Assembly (NCBI RefSeq): GCF_002216685.1
Contig: NZ_CP022353.1
Span: forward strand, 1-64,000
Source of the DNA: Vibrio tarriae
Lineage (GTDB): Bacteria; Pseudomonadota; Gammaproteobacteria; Enterobacterales; Vibrionaceae
DNA length: 64,000 nucleotides
Direction: 5' to 3'
Shown here: positions 9,850 to 22,115 of the stretch, in pieces
How positions within the stretch are numbered: position 1 is the stretch's first letter
Layout of the letters: every line of letters begins with the position of its first letter
The notes under the pieces: generated by a model
Told to the model about the DNA's origin: nothing
Seen by the model: only the letters and a program-made list of their open reading frames with translations
Database searches by the model: none
Made by a program: the position numbers and the translations under genes

Positions 9850-10122
9850 TTAACGGTTGTGCATGATGCTGCTAACTGCAGCCAGCTCTGCCGCTTCTTG
9901 CTCTTGCTGCTCTTGACGCTCACGTGCATCCAGAACATCTTTCGTGATCAGCCCTTCTTCGATTTCGCGCAGAGCGATAACCGTTGGCTTATCGTTCTCT
10001 TCCGGCACTAGAGCATCTTTACCGCCAGATTGCATTTGACGAGCGCGGCGAGCCGCAACCAGAACTAGGTCGAAACGGTTGCCAATTTTTTCAACAGCGT
10101 CTTGAACTGTTACGCGTGCCAT
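9850..10122 (-). CDS. rpoZ: RNA polymerase omega subunit
   Basis: 90 residues, matching RpoZ (91 in E. coli), with the typical [20 protein letters not shown] start and [13 protein letters not shown]. It helps RNA polymerase assemble and forms one ppGpp-binding site with beta-prime. It lies between gmk (upstream, 107-base spacer) and spoT on the same strand, the classic gmk-rpoZ-spoT order that links GTP metabolism with ppGpp control. Confidence 0.97.
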
Positions 10123-10229
10123 GAGAACTCCAAAATTTAGTTAACTGATAAGTTGAATGACGAGAAAGTATACAGGCTAACCGGTTGAGATTCTAGCAAC
10201 GGGATAGACTGATAAACCAAGCTGGCTGT

Positions 10230-11892
<1,663 letters not shown>

Positions 11893-11932
11893 TTAAACCA
11901 AGTGCGACACGGTCGCCGCGGCGAGGAAAAAC

Positions 11933-11961
11933 AAAGCCCGAGAGAAGTCTCGGGCTTTTTA
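11933..11961. terminator. Bidirectional terminator
   Basis: AGCCCGAGA pairs with TCTCGGGCT around a GAAG loop, with A-runs on the left and TTTTT on the right. It lies between the convergent yhhQ and the symporter gene and can serve both. Confidence 0.9.
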
Positions 11962-11991
11962 CATTTAGAAGCTTGCAGTGAGTGTTAACGC

Positions 11992-13695
11992 TTAGTGGCT
12001 GTGTGCCGAGCCTGCACCTTTTGGATAGCGGATAGATTCCACCATTTCCTGCACATCTTGTGGTACCTCAGCGGTGAATTTGTTAACCACAATTGCCACC
12101 ACAAAGTTCAAGCACATACCGAGTGTACCAATACCCTCTGGGCTGATACCAAACCACCAGTTGGCTGGAACGCTCGCGGTTGGGTTAATGAACTTGAAGT
12201 AGATGATGTAAGCTGCAGTAAAGGTAATACCTGCCAACATACCGGTGATCGCCCCTTCTTTGTTCATCTTCTTATAGAAGATGCCAAGGATGATGGCTGG
12301 GAAGAAGGAGGAAGCAGCTAGACCGAAGGCGAAGGCCACCACCTGAGCCACGAATCCAGGAGGATTAATGCCCAGATAACCGGCGCCAACGATGGCGAGT
12401 GCGGCGGCAATCCGTGCGGCGAGCAACTCCTGCTTATCGGTCATATCGGGTTTGAATCCTTTCTTCAACAAGTCATGAGAAATCGCGGTTGAGATAACCA
12501 GTAGCAGACCCGCTGCGGTTGAGAGTGCTGCTGCAAGGCCACCGGCTGCCAATAGAGCCACAACCCAGTTCGGCAGTTTGGCGATTTCAGGTGAAGCGAG
12601 AACGATAATGTCATTGTTGATTGTCATCTCGTTACGAGTATCGCCAGAGTAGAACATGCGACCATCGCCGTTCTTATCTTCCCATTTTACGAGGCCAGTG
12701 CTTTCCCAGTTGCGATACCAAGTCGGCGCTTCTGCTGCAGTTACACCTTGCATGTCAGGGCCGTTGATGGTGTCAATCATGTTCACGCGAGCAAACGCAG
12801 CTACCGCGGGTGCTGTGGTGTACAAGAATGCGATAAATACGAGAGCCCAACCAGCAGAGATACGTGCATCTGACACTTTAGGTACAGTGAAGAAGCGAAT
12901 AATAACGTGTGGTAGACCTGCAGTACCGACCATCAAGCCTGCACAGATGAAGAACACGTCAACCATACTCTTCGAGCCGTCTGTATAGGCGGTAAAGCCG
13001 AGCTCCTGAGTCAGTCCATCCAGTTTGTTCAGCAGATATTGGTCAGTGCCTGAGAGGGTTGAACCAAAACCGAGTTGTGGAATGGGGTTGCCTGTCATCA
13101 TCAGTGAAGTAAAGATTGCAGGAACCAAGAAGGCGAATATCAATACGCAGTACTGCGCTACTTGGGTATAGGTGATGCCCTTCATGCCGCCCATAACTGC
13201 GTAGAAGAACACGATTGCCATACCGATCACGATACCGACGTTGATGTCGACTTCGAGGAAGCGCGCAAACACCACGCCCACACCGCGCATTTGGCCTGCT
13301 ACATAGGTGAACGATACGAAGATGGCACAGAATACGGCAACCATACGCGCGGTTCTGGAGTAGTAACGATCCCCGATAAAATCCGGCACAGTAAACTTAC
13401 CGAACTTACGCAGATAAGGAGCAAGGCAAAGTGCAAGCAGCACATAACCGCCCGTCCAACCCATCAGGTAAACGGTGCCGTCATAGCCGATAAAAGAGAT
13501 GATGCCTGCCATTGAGATGAAGGAAGCCGCTGACATCCAGTCCGCAGCAGTAGCCATGCCGTTGGCGACAGGGTGTACACCACCGCCCGCAACATAGAAC
13601 TCACTGGTCGATCCCGCACGCGCCCAAATCGCAATACCGATATAGAGCGCAAAAGTGATGCCGACCAGAATAAACGTCCAAGTTTGAATATCCAT
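11992..13695 (-). CDS. Sodium:solute symporter, VC_2705 subfamily large subunit
   Basis: 567 residues and about 13 membrane segments of the SSF family. The start ATG at 13695 follows AAGGGGCTGAGC; a longer frame to 13743 is not needed. Recognisable parts are STSEFYVAGGG near residue 30, ATAADWMSAASFISMAG, and long hydrophilic stretches between helices. It resembles acetate permease ActP but belongs with the two-gene family whose small partner (DUF4212) is encoded just upstream, 10 bases away. It should import an organic acid with Na+ at the inner membrane; acetate or another short carboxylate is likely but not proven. Confidence 0.92.
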   Translation of the reverse strand: MDIQTWTFILVGITFALYIGIAIWARAGSTSEFYVAGGGVHPVANGMATAADWMSAASFISMAGIISFIGYDGTVYLMGWTGGYVLLALCLAPYLRKFGKFTVPDFIGDRYYSRTARMVAVFCAIFVSFTYVAGQMRGVGVVFARFLEVDINVGIVIGMAIVFFYAVMGGMKGITYTQVAQYCVLIFAFLVPAIFTSLMMTGNPIPQLGFGSTLSGTDQYLLNKLDGLTQELGFTAYTDGSKSMVDVFFICAGLMVGTAGLPHVIIRFFTVPKVSDARISAGWALVFIAFLYTTAPAVAAFARVNMIDTINGPDMQGVTAAEAPTWYRNWESTGLVKWEDKNGDGRMFYSGDTRNEMTINNDIIVLASPEIAKLPNWVVALLAAGGLAAALSTAAGLLLVISTAISHDLLKKGFKPDMTDKQELLAARIAAALAIVGAGYLGINPPGFVAQVVAFAFGLAASSFFPAIILGIFYKKMNKEGAITGMLAGITFTAAYIIYFKFINPTASVPANWWFGISPEGIGTLGMCLNFVVAIVVNKFTAEVPQDVQEMVESIRYPKGAGSAHSH

Positions 13696-13705
13696 GCTCA
13701 GCCCC

Positions 13706-13972
13706 TTAGTCTTCTTGTACGTTATATTTCTTGTCGAGCGCATTCATGCGCGCAACATAGACAAAGATCAGGGCAACAAAGGTGTAGATCGAACCTTGTT
13801 GCGCGAACCAAAAGCCGAGTTTGAACCCAGCAAATTCAATCGTATTCAGTGCATCGACAAACAAAATGCCGGCGCCGAATGAGACTAAAAACCACACTGC
13901 AAGCAGTGAGCCCATGATCCCCAAGTTTTCCTTCCAGTAGGCTTGAGCATGTTCAGATGATTTGAACGCCAT
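13706..13972 (-). CDS. Sodium:solute symporter small subunit (DUF4212)
   Basis: 88 residues with two membrane segments (about 20-42 and 57-80) and a YWKENL start typical of DUF4212. It has a strong ribosome site (AAGGAGAAGGCC). It is always found beside a VC_2705-type symporter and is taken to be its small subunit. It is the first gene of this two-gene operon; promoter elements must lie in 13973-14350. Confidence 0.9.
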   Translation of the reverse strand: MAFKSSEHAQAYWKENLGIMGSLLAVWFLVSFGAGILFVDALNTIEFAGFKLGFWFAQQGSIYTFVALIFVYVARMNALDKKYNVQED

Positions 13973-14350
13973 GGCCTTCTCCTTCCTTTTCGTTATCCCG
14001 TTAGAGGTGTTAACACAATGTTACACATCTTAGGTTAGCAGCCTAATAGCAAGGGATCTGTGCAACTTTAGTCGGGGGATTTAGGCCAAAAAACAGCGTT
14101 AAAGCGAGAGGTTACTTGATGCTTGCCATAAAAATGAGATGTTAATCTGATGTTAATGTAGCCAAAAGTATAACGACGACGAGTGGCGTAATGGCTTTTT
14201 GGTCGAGCAAAGCTCGGTAAAGCGTGATTTGTTTACATAAACTTTTCTTAGTGATGTCATGAATTCGTGCACAATAGGCGGGCAAACTTATTGATAAACA
14301 GGGCAATCCGTTAACGACATCAAGTCGTTAATCGCAGACTGGGAGGTAGA
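13973..14350. other. Divergent promoter region, no gene seen
   Basis: 378 bases between the symporter operon (leftward) and nhaP2 (rightward). It is AT-rich in places and has a short direct repeat, GATGTTAATCTGATGTTAATG near 14138, which could be an operator. No open frame with a ribosome site is present. Confidence 0.4.
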
Positions 14351-16096
14351 GTGGACGCCGTTACGATTAACAGTTTTTTTATGATAGGTGCCTTATTGAT
14401 AGGCATCAGCGTATTACTTAGCCCTGTCTCCTCGAAATTGGGGATCCCGATTTTATTGGTGTTTCTCGCAGTTGGTATGTTGGCGGGAGAAGATGGCATT
14501 GGACAGATTGCCTTTGATAATTATCCCGTAGCCTATTTAGTCAGTAACCTCGCTCTGGCGATTATCTTGCTCGATGGCGGGATGCGCACTCGAGTGGCAA
14601 GTTTTCGCGTCGCATTTTGGCCTTCCGTATCATTAGCGACCTTAGGTGTTGCTGTGACCACCTTGCTTACTGGTTTGCTCGCGATGTGGCTATTCAATCT
14701 GAGCCTACTGCAAGGTGTCTTGGTTGGTGCGATTGTAGGTTCGACGGATGCGGCGGCGGTATTTTCTCTGCTCAAAGGGCGCAGCCTCAATGAACGGGTT
14801 GGCGCAACCTTGGAAATTGAATCAGGTACTAACGACCCGATGGCGGTGTTTTTGACCGTCACCTTGATCGCGGTGCTTGGCAGCGCCGAAACCAATTTAA
14901 GCGCAGGGTTTTTACTGATCAGTTTTGTCCAACAGTTTGGTGTCGGAGCGCTGCTTGGCTTGGCGGGTGGCTGGATTTTATGGTGGCTAATCAATCGCAA
15001 CCAATTACCGGAAGGCTTGTACTCGATTCTGGCGGTGAGTGGCGGTTTGATGATTTTCGCCTTGTCTAATGCGTTGGGTGGCAGCGGAATTTTATCGATT
15101 TATTTGACGGGGTTATTGCTCGGCAATCGTCCTACGCGCAGTCGTCACGCGATCCTTAACGTGCTTGATGGCATGACGTGGCTGGCGCAAATTGGCATGT
15201 TCTTGGTGCTTGGTTTGTTAGTCACACCATCGGAATTGATGGAGATTGCACTTCCAGGTTTAGCGTTGGCGGTGGGGATGATCCTCTTTGCGCGCCCCAT
15301 TGCGGTATGGATTGGCCTTGCGCCGTTTAAAAGTTTTACCGCGCGTGAGAAATGGTTTGTCTCTTGGGTTGGGCTACGTGGCGCCGTGCCGATCATCCTT
15401 GCGGTCTTCCCAATGATGGCGGGTTTGCCCAACGCTCAGCTTTACTTCAACCTCGCGTTTTTCGTGGTTATGGTGTCGTTGGTGGTGCAGGGCGGAACGC
15501 TAACCAAAGCCATGTCGCTGGCTAAAGTGGAGCTGCCACCGAAACCGGAGCCCATTTCGCGCACGGGCGTGGAAATTTATCCGACCAGCGAGTGGGAGCT
15601 GTTTATCTACAAACTGAAAGCCGACAAATGGTGTATCGGTGAGCCATTGCGCAATCTGTTTATGCCGGAAGGTACCCGGATTGCGGCGGTATTTCGCGAT
15701 AATCAACTACTGCACCCATCGGGAAGTACCGAATTATGCGAAGGCGACACCTTGTGTGTGATGGCGCAGGAGCGCGATCTGGAATCGCTCAGTCGTTTAT
15801 TCAGCGAAGCACCAGAAAAAGCTTCTCTTGCGCGCTTCTTTGGGGACTTCTTCCTCGATATTGAAGCGAAATTGCAAGATGTGGCTTTGTTGTATGGTCT
15901 GGACTTAGGTGAGCTTGAGGCTGACGCTAAGCTTAAAGATCTGGTGTTAGAGCATTTGGGCGAAACGCCAGTGCTCGGCGATTACTTCGAATGGCATGGT
16001 TTGCAATGGGTAGTCGCCGATGTGGTGGACTGGAAAGTGACCAAAATCGGTCTGCGCTTACCGCCCGAAGAAGAGCTACAAGAAGGCGCCGAGTAA
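14351..16096 (+). CDS. nhaP2: K+/H+ antiporter NhaP2 (CvrA)
   Basis: 581 residues. A GTG start follows GGGAGGT. An N-terminal exchanger domain of about 12 membrane segments carries [12 protein letters not shown] and [14 protein letters not shown], the ion-binding motifs of CPA1 antiporters. From about residue 390 there is a soluble tail with a TrkA-C (RCK_C) domain ([15 protein letters not shown]) and a CorC/HlyC-type end. It exchanges cytosolic K+ (or Na+) for protons and protects cells at acid pH and high K+. It converges with the response regulator gene. Confidence 0.93.
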   Translation: MDAVTINSFFMIGALLIGISVLLSPVSSKLGIPILLVFLAVGMLAGEDGIGQIAFDNYPVAYLVSNLALAIILLDGGMRTRVASFRVAFWPSVSLATLGVAVTTLLTGLLAMWLFNLSLLQGVLVGAIVGSTDAAAVFSLLKGRSLNERVGATLEIESGTNDPMAVFLTVTLIAVLGSAETNLSAGFLLISFVQQFGVGALLGLAGGWILWWLINRNQLPEGLYSILAVSGGLMIFALSNALGGSGILSIYLTGLLLGNRPTRSRHAILNVLDGMTWLAQIGMFLVLGLLVTPSELMEIALPGLALAVGMILFARPIAVWIGLAPFKSFTAREKWFVSWVGLRGAVPIILAVFPMMAGLPNAQLYFNLAFFVVMVSLVVQGGTLTKAMSLAKVELPPKPEPISRTGVEIYPTSEWELFIYKLKADKWCIGEPLRNLFMPEGTRIAAVFRDNQLLHPSGSTELCEGDTLCVMAQERDLESLSRLFSEAPEKASLARFFGDFFLDIEAKLQDVALLYGLDLGELEADAKLKDLVLEHLGETPVLGDYFEWHGLQWVVADVVDWKVTKIGLRLPPEEELQEGAE

Positions 16097-16177
16097 CGAT
16101 CGTTTGCGCCTTGATATTGCGGTGCTGTTCAACGCCGACCGGCAATGCCAAGGCGTTTGGGTATAGCGCGAGTAAGC

Positions 16178-16213
16178 AGAAATGAGCGAGTGGATCACTC
16201 GCTCATTTCTTTT
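16178..16213. terminator. Terminator hairpin overlapping a gene end
   Basis: A perfect 15-bp stem, AGAAATGAGCGAGTG (16178-16192) with CACTCGCTCATTTCT (16196-16210), and a 3-base loop. It serves nhaP2 from the left, and one arm is made of the last codons and stop of the response regulator gene on the other strand. Confidence 0.8.
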
Positions 16214-16824
16214 AGCAAGATCACTGCTTGAGTGCGGTTTTTCACGCCAAGTTTGCGGAAAATGGCCGTCATATGCGCTTTTATGGTGGCTTCCGACACA
16301 TTCAATTCATAAGCAATCTGCTTGTTGAGCAGGCCATCAGACAGCATGCCAAGTACCTTGTATTGCTGCGGAGTCAACGCGGCCACTTTTTCCGCGAGGT
16401 CATTGCCAACAAAGCCCTCAACCAGTAAATGCGCGGGGAAATAAGGCTCGCCGTTGAGCACTTGATTGAGCGCGGCAATCAGGCTGCGCATGTCGCTCGA
16501 TTTTGGAATAAAGCCAAACGCGCCGTGACTTTTTACCTGTGATACCACGCTGGGCTCTTCACTAGCGGAAATGACTACTATCGGTAAATCTGGGTATTCA
16601 GAACGCAAGTGAATCAAACCGGACATGCCATTGGCACCGGGCATTTTCAGATCCAGCAGCAGCAGATCGGGCTCTGATTCTTTATTGAGTAGGGTGAGCA
16701 AAGCATCCAGCGAGTCCGCTTCCAGCAAATTCGCGCCGCTGATCGCCATGTGCACCGATTGAAACAGCGCATTACGAAACAGGGGATGGTCATCAGCAAT
16801 GATGATGGTGTAGGTCGAGTCCAT
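16195..16824 (-). CDS. LuxR/NarL-type response regulator (CrbR/ErdR-like)
   Basis: 209 residues. A receiver domain starts IIIADDHPLFRNAL, with phospho-acceptor Asp in LLLDLKMPGANG and lysine in FIPKSS. The C-terminal HTH_LuxR domain (about 145-205) contains LTPQQYKVLGMLSDG and NVSEATIKAHMTAIFRKLGV. No kinase gene is next to it. It resembles the acetate-switch regulators CrbR/ErdR, whose kinase carries a symporter domain; the symporter operon 2.4 kb away makes that attractive, but the assignment is from memory of the family and not certain. Confidence 0.85.
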   Translation of the reverse strand: MDSTYTIIIADDHPLFRNALFQSVHMAISGANLLEADSLDALLTLLNKESEPDLLLLDLKMPGANGMSGLIHLRSEYPDLPIVVISASEEPSVVSQVKSHGAFGFIPKSSDMRSLIAALNQVLNGEPYFPAHLLVEGFVGNDLAEKVAALTPQQYKVLGMLSDGLLNKQIAYELNVSEATIKAHMTAIFRKLGVKNRTQAVILLKEMSE

Positions 16825-16996
16825 GACGTCACAACAGGTTTACCAAACAGTTATAGGAATTATTGTTCTGTTTAGCGCAGTGAACAATCTTTACCCGTTA
16901 AAAGTCTGAACTGTATCCCTTTTTAAATGCATGAGTTTGAATAGCGAACACGATTTCGGTGGCGTCGCCCCATCGCAGTGCGAATGGGACGCCAAC

Positions 16997-18799
16997 TTAT
17001 AAACCTTGTTGCGTGAGATGGTCGAGAAACGGTTGCTCGGCCATAAAACCGGTAATACGAGCATTCGGTACCGGCTCGCCTTGCGCATTCCAAAACTCAA
17101 TGGTTGGTAAACCGAGCACATTCAGCGCCTTGAGTAACTCAATATCCTGCGGCTGATTTTTAGTGACATCGGCTTGCAGCAGTACAAAGCCGCTGAGCTT
17201 GGTTTCCACTTGCTTGGTGTGAAAGGTGTATTTCTCAAACTCTTTACAGGCCACGCACCAATCCGCGTAGAAATCGAGCATCACAGGTTTGCCTTGTGCT
17301 TTAGCCTCTGCCAGTGCGTTTTGCAGCTCGCTCAGGTTAGCGATGCGAGTAAATTGGATCTGTTTGACCTGCTGAGCGGTTTGAGTCGGTATCAACCAGT
17401 GATTAAGCAGGGGCTGCGCAGAAGCCAGCAGCCCTAAAATCGCGACAATGCCAATTAAGCTCTGTTTCCAACCACCAAACGGCAGACTGTTTTTGACATG
17501 GTATAGCCAGCCAAACGCCGCTAAACCGAGAGCCGACCACAGCACGCTGGACCAAAGCTCAGGCACAATGCGCTCAAGCAGGAAAATCGGCGCCGCGAGC
17601 AGTACAAAACCGAACAGGGTTTTCACTTGCTCCATCCAGTTGCCCGCTTTAGGCAGCAATTTATTGCCAAACACGGCCACCAAAATCAGCGGAATACCCA
17701 TGCCGATGGCGAGCGCGTACAGGGCGACCGCGCCCGTGAGCAGATCGCCACTTTGTGCCACATAAAGCAGGGCGCCAGAAAGTGGCGCAGTGGTACAAGG
17801 CGAGCAGACCAAGCCTGAGATGGCGCCCATGGCAAACACGCCGGGTAGGCTGCCACCTTGCTGAGCGTTACTCAATGAATTCAGCCAAGTCTGCACCCTG
17901 CTTGGTAGCTGCAGGCTGTACAAACCAAACATGGAAAGGGCGAGCGCCACAAACAGCACGCTTAAACCCATCAGCACATAAGGGTGTTGTAGTGCGGCTT
18001 GAAATTGCAATCCAGCCGAAGCGACCACTAACCCAAGCAAGGTGTAAGTGAGCGCCATGCCTTGCACGTAAATCACGCTGAGCAGTAGCGCGCGGCGTTG
18101 GGTGAGCTGGGCACCGCCAAGTACGATACTGGTTAAAATCGGATACATGGGCAGCACGCAAGGAGTGAAAGCGAGGCCAACCCCAAGCGCTAAAAACAGC
18201 AGTGGCGTCCACCAATTTTGCGCCAGTTTGTTGGCCAGCGAATCTTGGGCAGACGTGGGGGCGTTATCGGTTTGTGGCAGTGTTGCTTGTGTTGATGTGT
18301 TGGTCTTAGGCTCGATAACGCGGTTTGATTCTGCGTTAAATGGCGTAATGTCGATCACTCGTGTTTCTGGTGGATAGCAGAATCCTGCTTTGGCGCAGCC
18401 TTGATACTGCACGATCACTTTGGCTCCGCTTTGATAAGCCACCAAAGGCAGCGGAACAGATAAAGGTGTTGTGTAGATTTTCACATCACCAAAAAACTCA
18501 TCGTGATAAGGCTCACCTTCGGTCAGTGAGTACTCACCGATCTCAAGATTTTCACCACTGATGCTGATCCTGTCTTGATAGAGGTAATACCCCTCTTTGA
18601 CTTGCCAATCGATAAACAAGGTTGAGCCTTGCTGGAACGCATTAAACGGAAACGCTTCATCGACCGGAACAAAACGGTTTTGTGTCGGAGCAAAACTTGC
18701 AGTGCCTGTGTTATTGCCAGCGTTATTACCAAAGAGCGCCCAGGCGGGTTGGGTAAGCAGGGCGAACAGCAGTGAAAAACAGAGTATCAGTGTGCGCAT
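16997..18799 (-). CDS. dsbD: Thiol:disulfide interchange protein DsbD
   Basis: 600 residues. In order: a signal peptide (1-21), a periplasmic alpha domain with the Cys pair in GCAKAGFC, eight membrane segments with Cys in [10 protein letters not shown] and VCSPCTTAP, and a periplasmic thioredoxin-like gamma domain with the active site DWCVACKEF. All six working cysteines are present. It passes electrons from cytosolic thioredoxin across the inner membrane to DsbC, DsbG and cytochrome maturation proteins. In E. coli cutA and dcuA lie before it; here only dcuA does. Confidence 0.97.
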   Translation of the reverse strand: MRTLILCFSLLFALLTQPAWALFGNNAGNNTGTASFAPTQNRFVPVDEAFPFNAFQQGSTLFIDWQVKEGYYLYQDRISISGENLEIGEYSLTEGEPYHDEFFGDVKIYTTPLSVPLPLVAYQSGAKVIVQYQGCAKAGFCYPPETRVIDITPFNAESNRVIEPKTNTSTQATLPQTDNAPTSAQDSLANKLAQNWWTPLLFLALGVGLAFTPCVLPMYPILTSIVLGGAQLTQRRALLLSVIYVQGMALTYTLLGLVVASAGLQFQAALQHPYVLMGLSVLFVALALSMFGLYSLQLPSRVQTWLNSLSNAQQGGSLPGVFAMGAISGLVCSPCTTAPLSGALLYVAQSGDLLTGAVALYALAIGMGIPLILVAVFGNKLLPKAGNWMEQVKTLFGFVLLAAPIFLLERIVPELWSSVLWSALGLAAFGWLYHVKNSLPFGGWKQSLIGIVAILGLLASAQPLLNHWLIPTQTAQQVKQIQFTRIANLSELQNALAEAKAQGKPVMLDFYADWCVACKEFEKYTFHTKQVETKLSGFVLLQADVTKNQPQDIELLKALNVLGLPTIEFWNAQGEPVPNARITGFMAEQPFLDHLTQQGL

Positions 18800-18877
18800 G
18801 AGTCAAATCGTGATTAATCATTTACTGGTGATAGTAACCCAATCAGACCCGAGAGGGGCGCAATAAGTTTCACCACA

Positions 18878-18902
18878 ACAAAAAAGGGAGCCGCAGCTCC
18901 CA
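18878..18902 (-). terminator. Terminator after dcuA
   Basis: GGGAGC and GCTCCC pair around a 4-base loop and on the minus strand are followed by TTTTTT. It separates dcuA from dsbD. Confidence 0.85.
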
Positions 18903-18920
18903 TGATTTTGCACTTTAATC

Positions 18921-20228
18921 TTAGATAAACAGACTGCCAAATAGGAAGCCAAAGGCAACGGCACTGGCAATGGTGACCACACCCGGAATAAAGAAGGGGT
19001 GGTTAAATACATAGCTACCAATACGCGTTGAACCTGTGTCATCCATTTCTACCGCGGCCAACAAGGTTGGGTAGGTTGGCAGTACGAACAGGGCGCTCAC
19101 CGCAGCAAAAGAGGCTACTGCGGTCAGAGGTGCTACACCAATCGCCAGTGCTGCAGGCATCAGCGCAACCGTGGTTGCACCTTGTGAGTAAAGCAGCATA
19201 GAAGCAAAGAACAGCACCAGTGCCAGCATCCATGGGTAGTCAGCCAGCAGAGTACCAGCCACTTCTTTGATGCCATCGACGTGCGCGTTGACAAACGTTG
19301 AACCAAGCCAAGCCACACCCAGTACACAGACACATGCTGTCATACCTGAGCGGAAGGTTGAAGCGGCTGGAATTTGTGCCGCGTCAATCTTAGTCAGCAG
19401 TACAATACCGGCTGCAGCTGCGAGCATGAAGGTCATGATCGCTTCGTTACGGCCAAGCGCTGGGTTTTCGATTAGACCAATCGAGTTTGAAATCGCCGCC
19501 GCGTAGCACACCACCAGAATGATCGCGGTGAGGAAGATGTACGTCGCGGTTTTCGCGGTTGGCAGAATTTCACGCTTCTGAGTACCCGCAAGCTTGATCA
19601 GACCTTGTGCCAGACGCTCTTGATAAATCGGATCGTCTTTCAGTTCGCTGCCCATAAAGTTAGAAACAAACGCACCGACCATACAGGCGGCAAAGGTAGT
19701 TGGGATACAGATTGCCAGCAAGGTTAAATAATCCACCCCAAACGGCACCAGCATTGCTGCGAATGCCACGACCGCAGCCGAAATCGGTGAAGCGGTGATC
19801 GCAATTTGTGATGCGACAACCGCAATCGAGAGTGGGCGTGAAGGACGCACACCTTGACCTTTCGCCACTTCTGCAATCACAGGTAAAGTGGAAAATGCAG
19901 TGTGGCCTGTACCTGCCATCAGTGTCATCAGGAAAGTGACAATAGGGGCATAGAAGGTGATTCTTTCCGGATGTTTACGCAGGAAGTTTTCCGCTAGTTG
20001 TACCAGCCAATCCATACCGCCAGCCACTTGCATGGCAGCGATAGCCGTGATCACCGACATGATGATCAAAATAACATCGACCGGAATAAAGGCTTGTTTA
20101 GTCGGTACGCCAAGGATTAATGACAAGGCGATCACACCAGCACCACCGGCTAAACCAATGCCGATACCGCCAATCCGTGCGCCCAGAAAGATAAAGAGAA
20201 GAACGACGAGTAGTTCGACCCAAATCAT
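18921..20228 (-). CDS. dcuA: Anaerobic C4-dicarboxylate transporter DcuA
   Basis: 435 residues, about ten membrane segments, of the Dcu family (E. coli DcuA 433). The start MIWVELLVVLLFIFLGARIGGIGIGLAGG and the MAGTGHTAFSTLPVIAEVAKG stretch are typical. It exchanges aspartate, fumarate or malate for succinate at the inner membrane. Its neighbour aspA lies upstream on the same strand, separated by a terminator, so dcuA can be expressed separately. Together they feed fumarate respiration by the Frd enzyme encoded later in this window. Confidence 0.96.
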   Translation of the reverse strand: MIWVELLVVLLFIFLGARIGGIGIGLAGGAGVIALSLILGVPTKQAFIPVDVILIIMSVITAIAAMQVAGGMDWLVQLAENFLRKHPERITFYAPIVTFLMTLMAGTGHTAFSTLPVIAEVAKGQGVRPSRPLSIAVVASQIAITASPISAAVVAFAAMLVPFGVDYLTLLAICIPTTFAACMVGAFVSNFMGSELKDDPIYQERLAQGLIKLAGTQKREILPTAKTATYIFLTAIILVVCYAAAISNSIGLIENPALGRNEAIMTFMLAAAAGIVLLTKIDAAQIPAASTFRSGMTACVCVLGVAWLGSTFVNAHVDGIKEVAGTLLADYPWMLALVLFFASMLLYSQGATTVALMPAALAIGVAPLTAVASFAAVSALFVLPTYPTLLAAVEMDDTGSTRIGSYVFNHPFFIPGVVTIASAVAFGFLFGSLFI

Positions 20229-20383
20229 AATGATTACCTCATGTTAAAGATGAAAGAATTATCTCAACACTCTTATTCCCTTGCGACTTACCGTAGCTGA
20301 GTTGTTGGCTTTCGTTGTAACGCATTTGGGGATACCAACGAGTGTTCAAATAATGTTTTCATCATCTAAGTTGAGTGCTATGA

Positions 20384-20411
20384 GAAAAGCCCCCAAAAAG
20401 GGGGCTTAAAC
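20384..20411 (-). terminator. Terminator after aspA
   Basis: AAGCCCCC and GGGGGCTT pair around a TTTTT loop and on the minus strand are followed by TTTTC. It lies in the aspA-dcuA spacer. Confidence 0.85.
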
Positions 20412-20419
20412 CGAGCGAT

Positions 20420-21871
20420 TTATTCGTAACGTTTCGCTTTGTACTGAGGATGCATCAGGTTCTGAACCGAGAAGATGTCATCGAGTTGCTCTTCCGTGAG
20501 CAAGCCGCGCTCAAGTACGACTTCGCGTACGCTTTTACCGGTTTCGGCACAGATCTTACCGACAATGTCACCCTCGTGGTGGCCAATGTATGGGTTTAGG
20601 TAAGTCACGATACCGATAGAGTTAAACACGAAGTTTTCACAGATTTCTTTGTTGACTGTGATGCCATCAATGCACTTGTCACGTAGGTTGACACATGCGT
20701 TAGTCAGCAGAGATATAGACTCAAACATCGCTTGAGCAATCACAGGTTCCATCACGTTCAACTGCAGTTGACCCGCTTCTGCGGCGAATGTGATGGTGTT
20801 GTCGTTACCAAACACTTTAAAGCAAACTTGGTTTACCACTTCTGGGATTACTGGGTTTACTTTCGCTGGCATGATGGAAGAACCCGCTTGCAGCTCAGGC
20901 AAGTTGATTTCATTCAGACCTGCACGTGGACCAGAAGAGAGCAGACGTAGATCGTTACAGATCTTAGAGAGCTTCATCGCTAGACGTTTCAACGCACCGT
21001 GCGTCATCACGTAAGCACCACAGTCAGAGGTGGCTTCAATCAGATCTTCTGCTGGTACTGTTTCTAGGCCAGTAACTTGCGCCAGATATTTTACCGCGAG
21101 CTCTTGGTAACCTGGAGCGGCGTTCAGGCCTGTACCGATCGCGGTCGCGCCTAAGTTCACTTCCAGAAGCAGTTTCGAAGTGTATTGCAGAGCACGGATC
21201 TCTTCATTCAGAGTCACAGCCCATGCATGGAATTCTTGACCTACGGTCATCGGTACTGCGTCTTGCAGCTGAGTACGACCCATTTTCAGGATGTTTTTGT
21301 ACTCAACCGCTTTAAGTTCGAATGCGCCTTTTAGGTATTCAATCGCATCAATCACTTTCAGGATGCTGTTGTAAACCGCGATGCGGAAACCCGTTGGGTA
21401 AGCACAGTTGGTTGATTGGCTTTTGTTTACGTGGTCATTGGGGTTGATGAACTCGTATTGGCCTTTTTGTTTGCCCATCAGCTCGAGTGCAACGTTGGCA
21501 ATCACTTCGTTGGTGTTCATGTTCACTGACGTGCCTGCACCACCTTGGAATACATCTGATGGGAATTGATCCATGCACTTACCTGTTTCAAGAATCAAAT
21601 CACACGCTTGAATGATGTAGTTCGCCACATCTTTTGGAATTACGCCCAGCTCTTTGTTCGCTAAAGTCGCTGCTTTTTTGGTCATGATCATGCCGCGTAC
21701 AAATTCAGGTACGTCAGAGATCGTAACGTTAGAAATGTTGAAGTTTTCGACAGCGCGAAGGGTATGAATACCGTAGTAAGCATCAGCAGGAACGTGACGT
21801 TGACCTAACAGATCTTCTTCAATGCGGGTAGCCGGAGTCGCTGTTTTAGGCGCTTCAGATAGGGTAGCCAT
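20420..21871 (-). CDS. aspA: Aspartate ammonia-lyase (aspartase)
   Basis: 483 residues (E. coli 478). The fumarase/aspartase signature [12 protein letters not shown] lies near residue 325, with [14 protein letters not shown] and [10 protein letters not shown] active-site segments upstream. It converts aspartate to fumarate and ammonia, giving the acceptor for anaerobic fumarate respiration. The product begins [23 protein letters not shown]. The 244 bases upstream, shared with a divergent GGDEF gene, must hold its promoter; I found no convincing CRP or FNR site there. Confidence 0.97.
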   Translation of the reverse strand: MATLSEAPKTATPATRIEEDLLGQRHVPADAYYGIHTLRAVENFNISNVTISDVPEFVRGMIMTKKAATLANKELGVIPKDVANYIIQACDLILETGKCMDQFPSDVFQGGAGTSVNMNTNEVIANVALELMGKQKGQYEFINPNDHVNKSQSTNCAYPTGFRIAVYNSILKVIDAIEYLKGAFELKAVEYKNILKMGRTQLQDAVPMTVGQEFHAWAVTLNEEIRALQYTSKLLLEVNLGATAIGTGLNAAPGYQELAVKYLAQVTGLETVPAEDLIEATSDCGAYVMTHGALKRLAMKLSKICNDLRLLSSGPRAGLNEINLPELQAGSSIMPAKVNPVIPEVVNQVCFKVFGNDNTITFAAEAGQLQLNVMEPVIAQAMFESISLLTNACVNLRDKCIDGITVNKEICENFVFNSIGIVTYLNPYIGHHEGDIVGKICAETGKSVREVVLERGLLTEEQLDDIFSVQNLMHPQYKAKRYE

Positions 21872-22115
21872 ATGGGGATCCTTAGATAATTATTCTGATA
21901 AAAAACTAAATTAATAGCCATTTCTGTAATTTAAGAATCCATTCGTCAGAGTTTTTGGCTGGAAATCCGTCCTGACTTGCGAAGCACATAATACTGTAAA
22001 TGCATATTAAAAATAGTAACTGGATCACCTTTTAATACAATTTGATGGAAAATTTGCTGAGAGTTTTATCTACAACTATATAAAGGGATAAAGCGGTAGA
22101 AAAAGGAGCTGATTT

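Noticed and set aside
16959..16995. Hairpin after dsbD (GGCGTC...GACGCC) as a terminator
   Set aside because: Stem is good but no T-run follows on the minus strand; role unclear.
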